This document shows positions 23,211-33,430 of a stretch of 64,000 bases of DNA, in pieces. Source of the stretch: Calliopum simillimum (Eukaryota > Arthropoda > Insecta > Diptera > Lauxaniidae). A program made the position numbers and the translations under genes. The stretch's first letter is position 1. Every line of letters begins with the position of its first letter. The stretch lies in NCBI GenBank assembly GCA_951812925.1, contig OX638369.1, forward strand, positions 51,331,061 through 51,395,060, read 5' to 3'. The notes under the pieces were generated by a model. The model made no database searches and was not told the DNA's origin. It worked only from the letters and a program-made list of their open reading frames with translations.

Positions 23211-23851
23211 TGATTCAAAGAAAACAAAAGACAAAATTTAAACAATGGGGAACAATCAGTTAAAGTAAAAACTTTTATATGGCACACACAAGCAGCGTGA
23301 AAATAAAAATATAATTTTGTTAAGATTTTAACAGCACTTCATACAAACATTGTAAATATAACATTTTAGCAAAAATCAGTAAATATCTCACAAAAATAGT
23401 GTAAAAGCTTAAACGAATTTAATGCGAAAATTAGTATGAAATCAAATTTTCTGGAACGAAAATTACAGTTCACAATTAAATGAGGTGCGGATTTATAGTT
23501 TTTCTTTTCTTAATAACTTTGAGTTAAGCCTCCTAGATTGTGAATGATTATGATTGGATATGGCTTAGTGCGAATTATCCTCGTTACAGTATTGAGCCAT
23601 AAAATTATAAATGAAAAGAAAATTTTACTAAAAACAAAGAAATAAAACAGATAATTTTAAAAAAATAAAGATAATCGGTAAATACTACAAAGTGGTTAAT
23701 TTTCACAATTTAATGGGTGAATGGTGTAAAATAACTTTTTTGCTTCTATGTCCGCCAAGTTACAAATCAGTCTCTATATTACAAGCTTTAAGGTTAAACG
23801 AACAATATTTTTTTTTTATTATACAATTGGTATTTTTCTAAAATATCAAAA
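23211..23851 (+). other. Upstream region of the glycosyltransferase gene
   Basis: AT-rich sequence without repeats, probably holding promoter and 5' UTR of the gene that starts at 23852. No TATA box or initiator stands out. Confidence 0.3.
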
Positions 23852-24177
23852 ATGCGCAGAAGGATTTTGAAATTATTGATCGTGATGATCGTGATCTTTG
23901 CAATCTTAATATTATTTCGGAACCCAGAAATTCTGAACGAACTTAATCAAAAACATACTATGAAGGAACAACCAGCAAGAAAAGATTGGCATGATTTGTA
24001 TGCCATGCACATGGACAGCCAACGTGTTGGGCTGGGGGAACAGGGCGAAGCAGCCACGTTGGGCAACAACATAGATCGTGTATTGGAAGCAAGATTGCTT
24101 AAGCAACATGGACTTAATGCACTTTTATCCGATGCCATATCTGTCAATCGATCAGTGCCAGATGCACGTGTTAAAGG
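23852..24177 (+). CDS. Polypeptide N-acetylgalactosaminyltransferase, exon 1
   Basis: Encodes the N-terminus (about 108 residues plus two bases) of a type II Golgi membrane enzyme that starts mucin-type O-glycosylation by adding GalNAc from UDP-GalNAc to serine/threonine. The start ATG gives a short basic cytoplasmic tail (MRRR), a membrane anchor (about residues 5-22) and a stem region. It runs into the family-typical segment before the catalytic domain, here [13 protein letters not shown], where a DR(S/A)xPDxRxxxC block is usual. The exon ends at AAAGG|GTAACA; the 65-bp intron (24178-24242) ends CTTCCAG. The split glycine codon joins to [16 protein letters not shown], as the family requires. 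Confidence 0.85.
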
Positions 24178-24242
24178 GTAACAATATCGCGTCTTTTAAC
24201 TCTTTCATTGATTAAGTATACTAAAACTTCTAAAACTTCCAG

Positions 24243-25003
24243 TTGTTTACATAAAAAATATCTCAGCAAATTGCCCACAGTCAGTATTGTTATATCGTTC
24301 TATAATGAGTTGCTTAGCACATTTGCGCGCACATTGCATAGTCTGATCAATCGGACACCACCAGAGTTACTCAAGGAAATCATACTCGTCGATGATTTGT
24401 GACTTGGAGTTTTTCCAACGGCTTGAAAAATACGTTACAGCGCATTTCACTAAAGTACGATTTGTGCGTTTGCCCAAGCGCATGGGTCTAATTCGTGGTC
24501 GCATGGCCGGTATACGTAATATGACAGCAGAAGTACTGGTAATCTTAGATGCACATATCGAAGTCGGTTACAATTGGTTGCCACCATTATTAGAGCTTAT
24601 AGCGCTTAATAAACGCACTCTTGTTTCCCCATTAGTCGATGCGATTAAGCCTGAAAACTTGGCTTACGAAGCTTTACAACCGACACAAGGAGGTTTCGAT
24701 TGGACTCTTTGGTATATACAAACACCGATTTTACAAAAGGATTTAAGGAATAGTACAGAACCTTATAATAATCCAGTTATGCTGGGTTGCTGTTTTGCAA
24801 TGTCTCGTGATTATTTTTGGGAACTTGGTGGCTACGATGAAGGTCTTCAGATATGGGGTGGAGAACAATTTGAATTAAGTTTCAAGGTTTGGATGTGCGG
24901 CGGTGGTCAGTTACTAAATGTGCCTTGTTCAAGGGTAGGACATCATTTTAGAGGAGATCTAAATAAAGGATTAAATGCGAAAGATCCAGATTTCTTGACT
25001 AAG
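24243..25003 (+). pseudogene. Polypeptide N-acetylgalactosaminyltransferase, exon 2 (frame broken once)
   Basis: This exon encodes the catalytic domain. The first part reads [13 protein letters not shown] and EIILVDD (GT1 motif), then hits TGA at 24400. The rest continues in the next frame from about 24398 ([13 protein letters not shown]), with GLIRGRMAGIRN, the metal-binding DxH as ILDAH, NPVMLGCCF, and the Gal/GalNAc-T motif YDEGLQIWGGEQFELSFKVW. The break therefore falls exactly at the VDD(F)SD-type block, where two bases seem to be missing (or one extra). No GT-AG pair could bridge it. Everything else is intact, so a sequencing or assembly error is as likely as a true mutation. The exon ends ACTAAG|GTAATT and the next intron is 50 bp. 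The usual AGG of the (P)xxAGGxF block is LGCC, a divergence that puts it outside the well-studied members. Confidence 0.8.
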
Positions 25004-25053
25004 GTAATTTGTAGCAAAATTTTACATAAAATCTTTAAATGTCTTTTATTCAG

Positions 25054-25707
25054 AACCAAATACGTGTTGTTAAAGTATGGCTGGATGACTACAAGAAATA
25101 CTTTTATGAACGGCATTCAAATAAAATTCAGAGAATATATGTCGGAGACTTAACAAAACAGACAGCATTACGTAAGAAATTGCATTGTAAAACATTCGAT
25201 TGGTACATGAACGAAATTGCTGTCAATGTACTCAATGACTATCCTCCAGTTCAGCCGCCACATTATGCTGTTGGTGCTATTCAAAGTGCTAGATTACCAT
25301 ACTTATGCATCGATGTTAGGTCTTTAAAACCAGCTTTAAATAAATGCTCTAAAAATCTTCAAAAGCCCAATGATAGGCAAATGTTTCTATTGAGATGGAA
25401 TCAAGATCTACAATGGGGTGGCTCTGATCGTTGTTTGGATGTTCCAGAGTTGCACGAAAATGCTCCAGTGATTATGTTTGTTTGTCACAATCAAGGCGGA
25501 AATCAATTTTGGTATTATGATCGAAGTAATAAATGGCTGGTTAATCGCCCATATGGTAAATCTTGCCTGGAGATTTTTCCGCGAAATATGACATTGGTCG
25601 TTAACATCTGCGATAAAAAGAATTTAAATATGAAATGGAACTTTGGCATGATTAATGAAACAGCACTTGATAGATTTTATGAAAATATAAGCAGAATAAA
25701 ACTCTAA
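25054..25707 (+). CDS. Polypeptide N-acetylgalactosaminyltransferase, exon 3 (lectin domain)
   Basis: Starts after the acceptor TTTATTCAG (25045-25053) in phase 0 and reads NQIRVVKVWLDDYKKYFY, the conserved end of the catalytic domain. Then comes a ricin-B type lectin domain of about 130 residues with CIDVR, CLDVPEL and GGNQFWYYD (QxW motif) landmarks and paired cysteines. It ends at TAA 25705-25707. With the other exons the protein would be about 580 residues, a normal length for the family. The lectin domain binds GalNAc on prior-glycosylated substrates in known members; whether this copy does is inference. No AATAAA is seen close behind the stop. Confidence 0.85.
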   Translation, partial: NQIRVVKVWLDDYKKYFYERHSNKIQRIYVGDLTKQTALRKKLHCKTFDWYMNEIAVNVLNDYPPVQPPHYAVGAIQSARLPYLCIDVRSLKPALNKCSKNLQKPNDRQMFLLRWNQDLQWGGSDRCLDVPELHENAPVIMFVCHNQGGNQFWYYDRSNKWLVNRPYGKSCLEIFPRNMTLVVNICDKKNLNMKWNFGMINETALDRFYENISRIKL

Positions 25708-25979
25708 ATCAAAATTCGGTAATAATTAACATACAATATATTTGATATAGGTGAATTGAGCAATCTTATTGGTTCAATAGTATATTTGTTAATAATTACC
25801 AAATATGTATTTGAATCTAAAGACCTGTATTATTTTTTATTTAGAACTTTATTATAATTAATATTTTTATTAATTATTGTAGAAACTTACATGGCAATAT
25901 TTGCTAAGATCACGGCGATATCATAAAATATAATATATGTTGTTGGTCTATAACTTAATTCGTGCTTTTTTCAAAATTT
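25708..25979. other. 3' flank of the glycosyltransferase gene
   Basis: AT-rich sequence, no feature recognised; short enough to contain only the 3' UTR and spacer. Confidence 0.3.
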
Positions 25980-26420
25980 TAACGTTTATTTAAGAAAAAC
26001 ATGTACAATAGTATTATTCAAAGTATTATACTTACATTGTTAGCCATTACTTTTTCCCATCTTTCTGGTATTATATGGATTCTGCGCCAATAGAACTGCT
26101 GCGGTTTTGAGGCCAAAAATGAATCAAGCCAATTTCTGATACCCTGTTCTGAAGTGAAGCGTATCCCAGTGAGAGCGTTTTGCATAGACCGAAATAAATG
26201 ATAGTCGAACGGGGCAAGGTCCGGGCTATAAAGAGGGAGAGCCAAAACTTTCCATCCAATATTTTCCAAATAGTTTTTTAACCTGTCATCCAACATGTGG
26301 CCGACCGTTGTCATGATGAAAAGTTATGGCTTCGTGTCTGGTCGCATATTCCGGTCGTTTCTCGGCTATGGCTCTATTTAAACGGATCAATTGTGTCGGA
26401 AAAAAAATGTCATTTTGATC
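25980..26420 (-). pseudogene. Mariner transposase C-terminal remnant
   Basis: The minus strand from about 26330 encodes [14 protein letters not shown] sequence, a frameshift, then [15 protein letters not shown], the third-aspartate block of mariner DD34D transposases ([14 protein letters not shown]), and ends with [18 protein letters not shown], the usual mariner C-terminus. The N-terminal DNA-binding part is missing. Frames are shifted at about 26260-26310, so no functional enzyme is made. Confidence 0.75.
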
Positions 26421-28340
26421 AACAAAAAAGTAAGTGAACGAGCACTTAAATATTCTTCATTGCCAAGAGAGGAAAAAAATGTTGACTGACCCCCACTAAA
26501 CCTACCTATCCAATATTTCTTTCAAACATACTTCCCCCTTTTTGCCACCCTTTAAGGGGGCTCCCATACAAAATGTTGATAAAAAAAAAGAAAAAATTCC
26601 TTATTGCTGGGAGAGGAAAAGAATGTTCACAAACCGCCATTAATTTTTCCTCCTCAACATTTTTTTCAAAAATAATAGCAACAATCGAATTGAATCTATT
26701 TCTACAGATATCCTTACTTAAAGTTTCGATAATAGCTATTTTGAGGCATATTTGAAGTTATATCCTACTTACAGTAAACAGCATGAATAATTTTTGATAA
26801 TGGCATCGGATAGCTATATCCCTCCTCATTACACTTGACCCTTTAATTTGTCCAACTAGATCCTTATTTTCCGAGTTATCATCCATAGAAGTAGTGGTAT
26901 CTCAACTCCATATAAAAAATAATTGAACCAGTCTTTTTTAAAGGGGATATGTGATAAAATTTTTACTTGTGACAAAGTTAAGAAAAACTCTCCCAAGTTT
27001 GGTAAATCTTATTTTAGTGTGATTTTAGTGATGGTGGTTAGAAAAACAATGGACCAACGACCACCATCGCCATGACGGCAAAAAAGCAAAAGAATTTAAT
27101 GATGAAAGCTATGGCTCTTCAATGACATGACCAAAAATTAATTACACTGTTTACTTTAAGTATTGCACTGCTTCAATTATGACTCAAAACAGCTATTTTT
27201 GCAGTTTTAAGTAAAGATATCTGAAGAACAAGAGACAATCTTTACAAAAAAAAAAAAAAAAAATATACTCTAGGTATCGGATGACCTTAGTGAATCTGGA
27301 TTAACTCACAAAACTTAGGCCGCAGAAAAAATCTGTTTTGTCGCCATGTGTTTTCAGCACAACCAAGATATCAAGCTGAACCGTCTGTATAAAAGTCTGA
27401 CGCGCTCGAGTAAGTCCAAATGGCGTTTTATTTTTTATTTTCGAAAGGTCGCCACGAGCTTGCGTCGTCTCCGAGTTGTCAGTCTTTTGAATAGGAGCTT
27501 CGTTTGGGATGACTAGGCATCCTCTCTGAATATCTGACGCTCTCGAGTAAATCCATTTTTTCCGATTTTTAACCCATCAGTACAGCGTCTCCCACCATCC
27601 AAACCGGCAAAATAATATACTTTTTTTTACGTTTTACCATATAATCTTGAAAATCCAACAGGTCCCACTACGCTCGAGTATATCTACATTTAACATCGTG
27701 GGCTCCCCTACTACCCTACGCAACCGACACGATTTCAGATATCTGTCTTTTGATACAAATCGATAACTCGCGTACATACGCATTTTTCCTTCAAATTTCA
27801 TAAATCTAAAAAGTACCATTACGAAGTTATAGCAAAGCAGTTTTGAATTTTGCACTACAATGTATGCGAAAAAATTCAAAAAATGCTTCTACTGTAAAAT
27901 TTGTTTTTTGTCGGTTACGTTTTTTTTGGCAGTTAGGGCTCGATATAACGTTGCAACTTAACTTTTAGCCACAATTCTTGTTTTGAAAGAACTATTATTA
28001 TTTCCTTTTAAAATTTTTTTTGAAATTATATCGATATCTATCTTTTCCACCAAAATGTTTCTGCAGAAATAACCGTAATTGAGATAATTGCACAGAAAGG
28101 ATTTTACTGACCTTTGATATTGGGATCTATCAAAAACTTAAGATTTTCCGTCAAATAAATCTTGAATACGGAAAGTTCCCAGAAATTAATTCTGAAGAAA
28201 CGCGAAGGTAATCGGATTTTGAATAAAATTGTATTTAAGTCGAGATGTGACTCAACCTTTTATTAAAAATTTTAAATAATTCTATTACGATTTCAGACAC
28301 AGCACCTAACTACCCAACATTCCCCTAACTACGTCGTTTT
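26421..28340. other. Intergenic DNA with dispersed-repeat fragments
   Basis: Fragments at about 26440-26960 ('ggctcccatacaaaatg', 'ccttattttccgagttatc') resemble the repeat at 2570-2830 and 41-230. A 17-18 bp poly-A run lies at 27247-27263. The rest shows no recognisable coding region. The 27634-27879 minus frame has no motif. Confidence 0.3.
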
Positions 28341-29550
28341 TTTCGTTAACAGCATCATTGTCAAGACAACCAGTAGTACAACACACATCCCATCATCATC
28401 GGCGATGCGACAACGGCTGGCTGACTGGCTGGCTGTTGCTATTGATATTGGGGCCCGAGGATGAAAATTTTTGTGTTCTGCGTTTGTTTGCATTATGGAT
28501 TTCGTGGCGGCTTAAAGTGGCTTCGCGCGCTTTCGTTTATTTAACAAACTCGCACTCTTTTCTCCGCTCCTGTTCATTTTTTCCTCAAGATGTGTACTCT
28601 ATAAAAGGAAACCAACAGTTTGCTAAGGAACAACACTATGAAAGTGTCGAAGGATGAGAGTATCCTTTTGTTTGAACTTTAAGCTGAAAATTGCTTAGCC
28701 ACGCGTTTTGCTATGCTATTCTTGTTGTATGTGTGTGTATGTAGTAGTTGTAGAAGTTGTTATTGCTATTGTTGCTGTTTGCATATTGCTTAAGCAATTC
28801 TTATCATTATATTGGTGTAATGATTTTAATTGAGGGTAAAAAGGCGCGTGCACCACTGACTTACAATTTTGGCCTTGATGGTGATCCTTTTCTATCGCTC
28901 TTTTTGTCGGTTCACATTGTCTTACTAGGCGAATTTGTCGGTAGGCAGTTATCATACATGTCGATGATATAAGTTTAAGGATTTTGTCAACTGGATTAGT
29001 AATGAAATAATTTGCCAGGATTTTCTATAACTTGTGAATTTGTTTAGTTCTTAGTTAAGACTTTTAACAAAGTAGCTGTTAATTTTGTAACATCATTGTT
29101 GATTGCGTCGTTTATTGCGTAAGTTTTGGAAATTACTGTGATTGAGAAAATTCTTGGGGCAGATTAGTAGTTTTTCGTTTTTAAAAGATATAAATTAAGT
29201 TAACTTCTAATTTCAATTTAATAATACTAGAATCGCCCAATGGTCAAAATTTGACCACAAATATAGTAAATATTTTTGGTACTTTTTGGATATTTTTAGT
29301 AATTTTTTTGCTATTTGGTACAAAATAGAAAAGCTCCATTTATCATCACTGATACAATGACAAATGTGAAACGAAAGGAAAAAAAAAATCAATCAGCTTT
29401 TTGGCTTTCTCTTTGTGCTGCATCCTCTTTTCAGCTCTGTGTGACTGCGTATTTTGTCGTTGTTAATAATGAAAAATTTTTATTAAGTTTTACCTGGCTT
29501 GGTTGCAAAACATTAAAATAATTTTAACTTAATGCATATTGACACACAAA
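28341..29550. other. Less AT-rich intergenic DNA with a TATA-like box
   Basis: About 28350-28660 is markedly less AT-rich than its surroundings and lacks repeat signatures. A strong TATA-like CTATAAAAGG occurs at about 28599-28608. It could be an unrecognised promoter or a conserved regulatory segment. The open frame across 28358-28657 has no ATG start and no protein motif, so no gene is called. Downstream to 29550 nothing is recognised. Confidence 0.3.
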
Positions 29551-30320
29551 TACCTTTCTAATGGTGTATAATTCAAAGTCGTGCTTCATTTCTAACATAG
29601 GAAAAAAAGTAGGACAAATTTTTGACTTTGGTATTAATATATAGATTCTTAACGGAGTACAGAAAAATAACAATCAACAAAATCTAATACTAAATGCAAA
29701 GATTTTGAAATGTGAACCCTTACGAAATAACGACGATAGTTCAAAAACCAAATTTCGTAACAATGTCAATTCTTTCGGTTCCATATCGCTTTTATTTCAA
29801 AACTAGTTTTGCCTAACACGCTTCGAATGAAATAGTTTGCCTAGGAAGTAAAAAAACCGTTGAAATTTCTCCTTATTTTAAGACTAGCTTGGATCAAAAC
29901 TCTTTGAATGAACTAGTTTGGCCTAGAAAGAACTTGTTTTGCTATATTTCGTAACAATATAAATTTGTTCAATCTCTCCCTAATATCAAAACTTGTTTGG
30001 CCTAACATGTTTCGAATAAACTAGTTTGGTCCTTTAAGTTTTCCCTGAAATTTTAAATTATTTTGAACTTCAACTTCTGTTAAACTTCAACCCATTTCAT
30101 AAAAATAAGAATTTTTCAGTTCTCTTTTCATTTTAAAATATTTTGGCTTATAAACTTCGAACGAACTAGCGAATCCTTGGCTTTATTTTGAGGCAGTAAT
30201 TATTTTTTTTAATTTCCTCTGAATTTTACTATTTTTTTTTTAAATGAACTAGTTTGGCATAGGAATAACTATTGTTCGATTAAACAAACCTCTGCCCTAA
30301 TTTCTTAACAACATCGATAT
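29551..30320 (+). repeat. Imperfect tandem repeat (aactagtttggcctaa units), left part
   Basis: A unit of roughly 140 bp recurs with much variation. Each has 'aaactagtttggcctaacacg', 'ttcgaatgaactagtttggcctaggaag' and 'tttcgtaacaatatcaatt' blocks. The array is interrupted at 30321 by the hAT-like element and resumes at 33431-33850 with the same units, which proves that the element inserted into it. Confidence 0.6.
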
Positions 30321-30555
30321 TAGGGTGGAGCGAAATTTGTTTTTTGCGATTTTCGAAATGGCTTACATGCGAAAAGATGCTCCATAATATTCTTAAAAAA
30401 AATGTTATATGGTACTTTTTGATATTTTAATATTTTACTGAAGTTTTGAAAAAAAAAAAAAAAAATACTACGTTGAGTTTATTTGTATGGGATAAAGTCA
30501 ATAAAAGAGCTGAAACGTGTCCAAATTGTGGTTTTTATTATAATATTAATATATT

Positions 30556-30759
30556 TTAAACAAATTTGAACTCCTTTTTAGTATTAGAAACAGGCATTGT
30601 CCTTCGTGATTCCAGCCTTGTTTTGATGAGACCATCTCTTCTTTCTGAATCACATACCGCATCAGCAGCTTCACTAACAATTTTGAAATAATTTCTGTCG
30701 ATATTTGTTTTAATAAAGGCTGCTCTGAGAACACGCCAAATATGTGCAACTGGCAACAC
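30556..30759 (-). other. Unassigned open frame in the hAT-like element
   Basis: A minus-strand frame of 67 codons reads in part AAFIKTNIDRNYFKIVSEAADAV. Its composition is protein-like compared with the surrounding noise, and it may be an exon or fragment of a transposase or captured gene, but I do not recognise a family. The duplicated unit starting at 30727 begins inside it. Confidence 0.25.
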
Positions 30760-30902
30760 TTGTCAGTCACATAATATAACGGTATTGATTCTCAGCCAAT
30801 GGCTGAGCCTTACCAAACAAACACAACATGAATGATGACAAAGGAGTATAGAGAATGAAACCACGCTACATGCATATAGGCACTTAAGCTACCAATTTTT
30901 CC

Positions 30903-30983
30903 GAGGGCACACAGCGCAGTCCGTTGATAAATGCGCTATGTAGAGAGATTGATTTCGAAAGGTTCATAGATCGATCCCGGCCT
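30903..30983 (+). ncRNA. tRNA-like segment with A and B boxes (copy 1)
   Basis: An A-box-like CAGCGCAGTCCG and a B-box-like GATCGATCCC about 50 nt apart. A weaker match than the head at 21642-21715 but in the same position relative to the hammerhead (about 80 nt upstream). It is repeated at about 31435-31515 in copy 2. Confidence 0.4.
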
Positions 30984-31055
30984 CAGACAAAAAGTTCAAA
31001 AAATTTTTCAATTGTTATTTCATTTAATTTAAAATAAATTAAATAAAACATAAAT

Positions 31056-31101
31056 TGGTCTGATGATGGTTACGTGGCGGTAACCGAAACATATGTCACC
31101 A
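31056..31101 (+). ncRNA. Hammerhead ribozyme, minimal type I (copy 1)
   Basis: Order of elements: stem I strand UGGU (31056-31059), core CUGAUGA (31060-31066), an extra U, stem II GGUUAC/GUAACC with loop GUGGCG, core GAAA, mini stem III AC-AUAU-GU (31089-31096), cleavage-site C (31097, a GUC triplet), stem I partner ACCA (31098-31101). All invariant hammerhead bases are present. The two-base-pair stem III is the kind seen in hammerheads of Penelope-like elements and retrozymes. The U between A9 and stem II departs from the common CUGAUGAG form. Confidence 0.8.
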
Positions 31102-31258
31102 TAGCCATGTTCAGTAGTTTTTTCTCTTCTCCTAATTGTCATAATATTCTAAGTTGGAAAATGCATGGAATTTTCGATTCTTGCAAAAACATTGACTAAA
31201 GTTCATAAAATTAGTATAATTTTCATATAGTCAACATAAACCATTTTAAGTAATCATG

Positions 31259-31780
31259 GAGAACACGCCAAATATGTGCAACTGGCAACACTTGTCAGTC
31301 ACATAATATAACGGTATTGATTCTCAGCCAATGGCTGAGCCTTACCAAACAAACACAACATGAATGATGACAAAGGAGTATAGAGAATGAAACCACGCTA
31401 CATGCATATAGGCACTTAAGCTACCAATTTTTCCGAGGGCACACAGCGCAGTCCGTTGATAAATGCGCTATGTAGAGAGATTGATTTCGAAAGGTTCATA
31501 GATCGATCCCGGCCTCAGACAAAAAGTTCAAAAAATTTTTCAATTGTTATTTCATTTAATTTAAAATAAATTAAATAAAACATAAATTGGTCTGATGATG
31601 GTTACGTGGCGGTAACCGAAACATATGTCACCATAGCCATGTTCAGTAGTTTTTTCTCTTCTCCTAATTGTCATAATATTCTAAGTTGGAAAATGCATGG
31701 AATTTTCGATTCTTGCAAAAACATTGACTAAAGTTCATAAAATTAGTATAATTTTCATATAGTCGACATAAACCATTTTA
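31259..31780 (+). repeat. 522-bp direct repeat, copy 2
   Basis: Second copy of the 30727-31248 unit, separated from it by 10 bp. The only difference noticed is 'agtcaacat' against 'agtcgacat' near the end. Cleavage at both hammerheads would release a 532-nt RNA monomer. Confidence 0.9.
31588..31633 (+). ncRNA. Hammerhead ribozyme, minimal type I (copy 2)
   Basis: Identical to the motif at 31056-31101, 532 bp further on: UGGU / CUGAUGA / stem II / GAAAC / AUAU / GUC / ACCA. Predicted cleavage follows base 31629. Confidence 0.8.
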
Positions 31781-31806
31781 TATATATGTTCCATGAACAC
31801 TTCTCT

Positions 31807-32721
31807 ATATAAGCATTTCTCAGAACCTTTTAAGCTATAGTTGCCGTCAAGTTTTGATGTCAAACACCTTAGATGCATTTAATTCAAATAGTAATGATTT
31901 TTTGTGAATTTTTTGTGAATGCACATACTTGTGAATGTTTGAACAATATGTCCGCGGGACAATATTCACAAAAAATCATAACTATTTGAATTAAATGCAT
32001 CTAAGGTGTTTGAAATGACACGTGTTTGACGGTTACCGGACATAATCCCAACGGACATAATCTCTACTTCGTAAATGAGGATTATGTCCGAAAATTTTTC
32101 GTTCATAATCCCCATTTTGGTCATGGGGGTTATGTCTGTTAATTTTTCGGATATAATCCCAATAGGGGATATATCCGAAAAATTTAATTAAGATTGAACA
32201 ACATTTTTTCAATAATCCATTTAAAAAATTTATATAGTGTTGGATGTAGTAGACTGATCCGCGGCCGAAGGCCGACGCGAAGCCGGTTTTAGATTTTTGG
32301 GAGTTTTAAATCCTGAGCTGCGGCTGCAGTCCGCCCATTTAACCCTACTCTTATGTAAAATTACTGTGGCTAGCAAACTAGGTGTTGGATATAATATAGA
32401 CTGATTCATGGCCGAAGGCCGTCGCGAAGACTGTATTGGATTTTTGGGAGTTTTAAATCCTGAGCTGCTGTCAATAACAAAATAGGGCGTTAGGAAATAT
32501 CGTTATGGGGATTATGTTCATTTTTTCCTGGGGATTATGTCCGAAACACTTGCGGACATAATCCCCATTTTAGAAATTGGGACTATGTCCGAATTATTGG
32601 CGGACATAATCCCCATTTCGTGAATGGGGATTATGTCCGTGGTGACTATGTCACGGCACCGCGTTTGGCATCAAAATTTGACGACAACTATAGGTTAAAA
32701 GTTTCTGAGAAATGCCCATAT
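31807..32721. mobile_element. Foldback element F (GGACATAATCCCC units)
   Basis: The left end 'tatataagcatttctcagaa' is mirrored at the right by 'ctgagaaatgcccatata'. The inverted match continues through 'ttgccgtcaagttttgatg' and its complement. Inside, a perfect-looking hairpin (about 31859-32015, 'caccttagatgcatttaatt') is followed by repeated 'cggacataatcccc' units in both orientations (about 32035-32660). A duplicated 'gccgaaggccg...gagttttaaatcctgagctg' block lies at about 32245-32320 and 32390-32470. The motif GGCGTTAGGAAATA (32486) is shared with foldback E. No coding capacity. Confidence 0.7.
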
Positions 32722-32794
32722 ACTTACCCGAAAATAAACAACTGTGAACTTGGTTATTGCGAGTTGAAAGTTGTATGTTTTATTCAAACTTTTA

Positions 32795-33260
32795 GGGGCA
32801 AAAAGGGACTTAAAGCCGGTTTATTCGCAAGAAGGAGTTGTTTTGATTCACTTCTTCACCTTATCCCACTCACAAGAAGTTAACAAACAAAACCTCATCA
32901 AAAATTTTCAGTGGCAACATTTGGGGGTCGATTTAATATTAATAATTTAAAAATACCAAGAAAAAAAGCGCTTAAGCTCGGCTTATTCGCAATACGGAAT
33001 TGTTCCATTAAATTTTCTTATTTTCCAACTCTGGACAAATTAACGAACAGGCTTGATCAAAACATTTTAATTTCCAAGACTTCGAGGTAACTATAACATA
33101 TGTAATTTAAACATGCCTCGAAAAAAGTAGCTTAAGCCCAGTTTATTCGCAAGAAGGAAAAGTCTGGATTTTGATTTTCATATTTTCCAACTCAGGAAAA
33201 GTGGACGAACAAAACCTCATCAAAAATACTTCAGTGTTCCAACTTTGAGTTTTTCCCTAT
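32795..33260 (+). repeat. Subterminal tandem repeat in the hAT-like element
   Basis: About three imperfect copies of a unit of roughly 150-190 bp with 'gcttaagctcggcttattcgc', 'aagaaggagttg', 'ccaactcaggaaaagtggac' and 'cctcatcaaaaattttcagtg' blocks. Lying near the right end of a hAT-like element, they could be transposase-binding subterminal repeats, which is inference. Confidence 0.5.
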
Positions 33261-33430
33261 ATTCCCAGGATGTGTTTAAGGTTTGATTGACTTGTGGCAG
33301 TACTAAAACTCAAAATTTTGAAAAAATATTTATACACCTCTAAAAGGCGATTGACGGAGCACCTTTTCCGCACTGAGCCGTTTAGAATATGCAAAACTAA
33401 AAAATTTCCATAGAGCAGCGCTCCACCCTA

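Larger units (their letters stand above)
30727..31248 (+). repeat. 522-bp direct repeat, copy 1 (tRNA-like segment plus hammerhead)
   Basis: Starts GAGAACACGCCAAATATGTG and ends TAAACCATTTTA. It is repeated at 31259-31780 with an offset of 532 bp and only about one visible difference, so the duplication is recent. Inside are a small palindrome CTCAGCCAATGGCTGAG (about 30792-30808), a tRNA-like A/B-box segment (about 30903-30983), a hammerhead motif (31056-31101) and a tail. Confidence 0.9.
30321..33430. mobile_element. hAT-like element with 8-bp target duplication
   Basis: Inverted ends TAGGGTGGAGCG (30321) and CGCTCCACCCTA (ending 33430) are flanked by the 8-bp direct repeat ATCGATAT (30313-30320 and 33431-33438). 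Eight-base duplications with ends of this type are typical of hAT-superfamily transposons. The interrupted tandem repeat on both sides confirms the boundaries. No hAT transposase is recognisable. The interior holds a small minus-strand open frame (30556-30759), a 522-bp direct duplication with ribozyme motifs, foldback element F and a subterminal tandem repeat. The element is therefore a composite of nested insertions. Confidence 0.75.

Noticed and set aside
28358..28657. 99-codon plus-strand open frame
   Set aside because: Starts at TTG, contains no motif, and spans the TATA-like sequence; not enough to call a gene.
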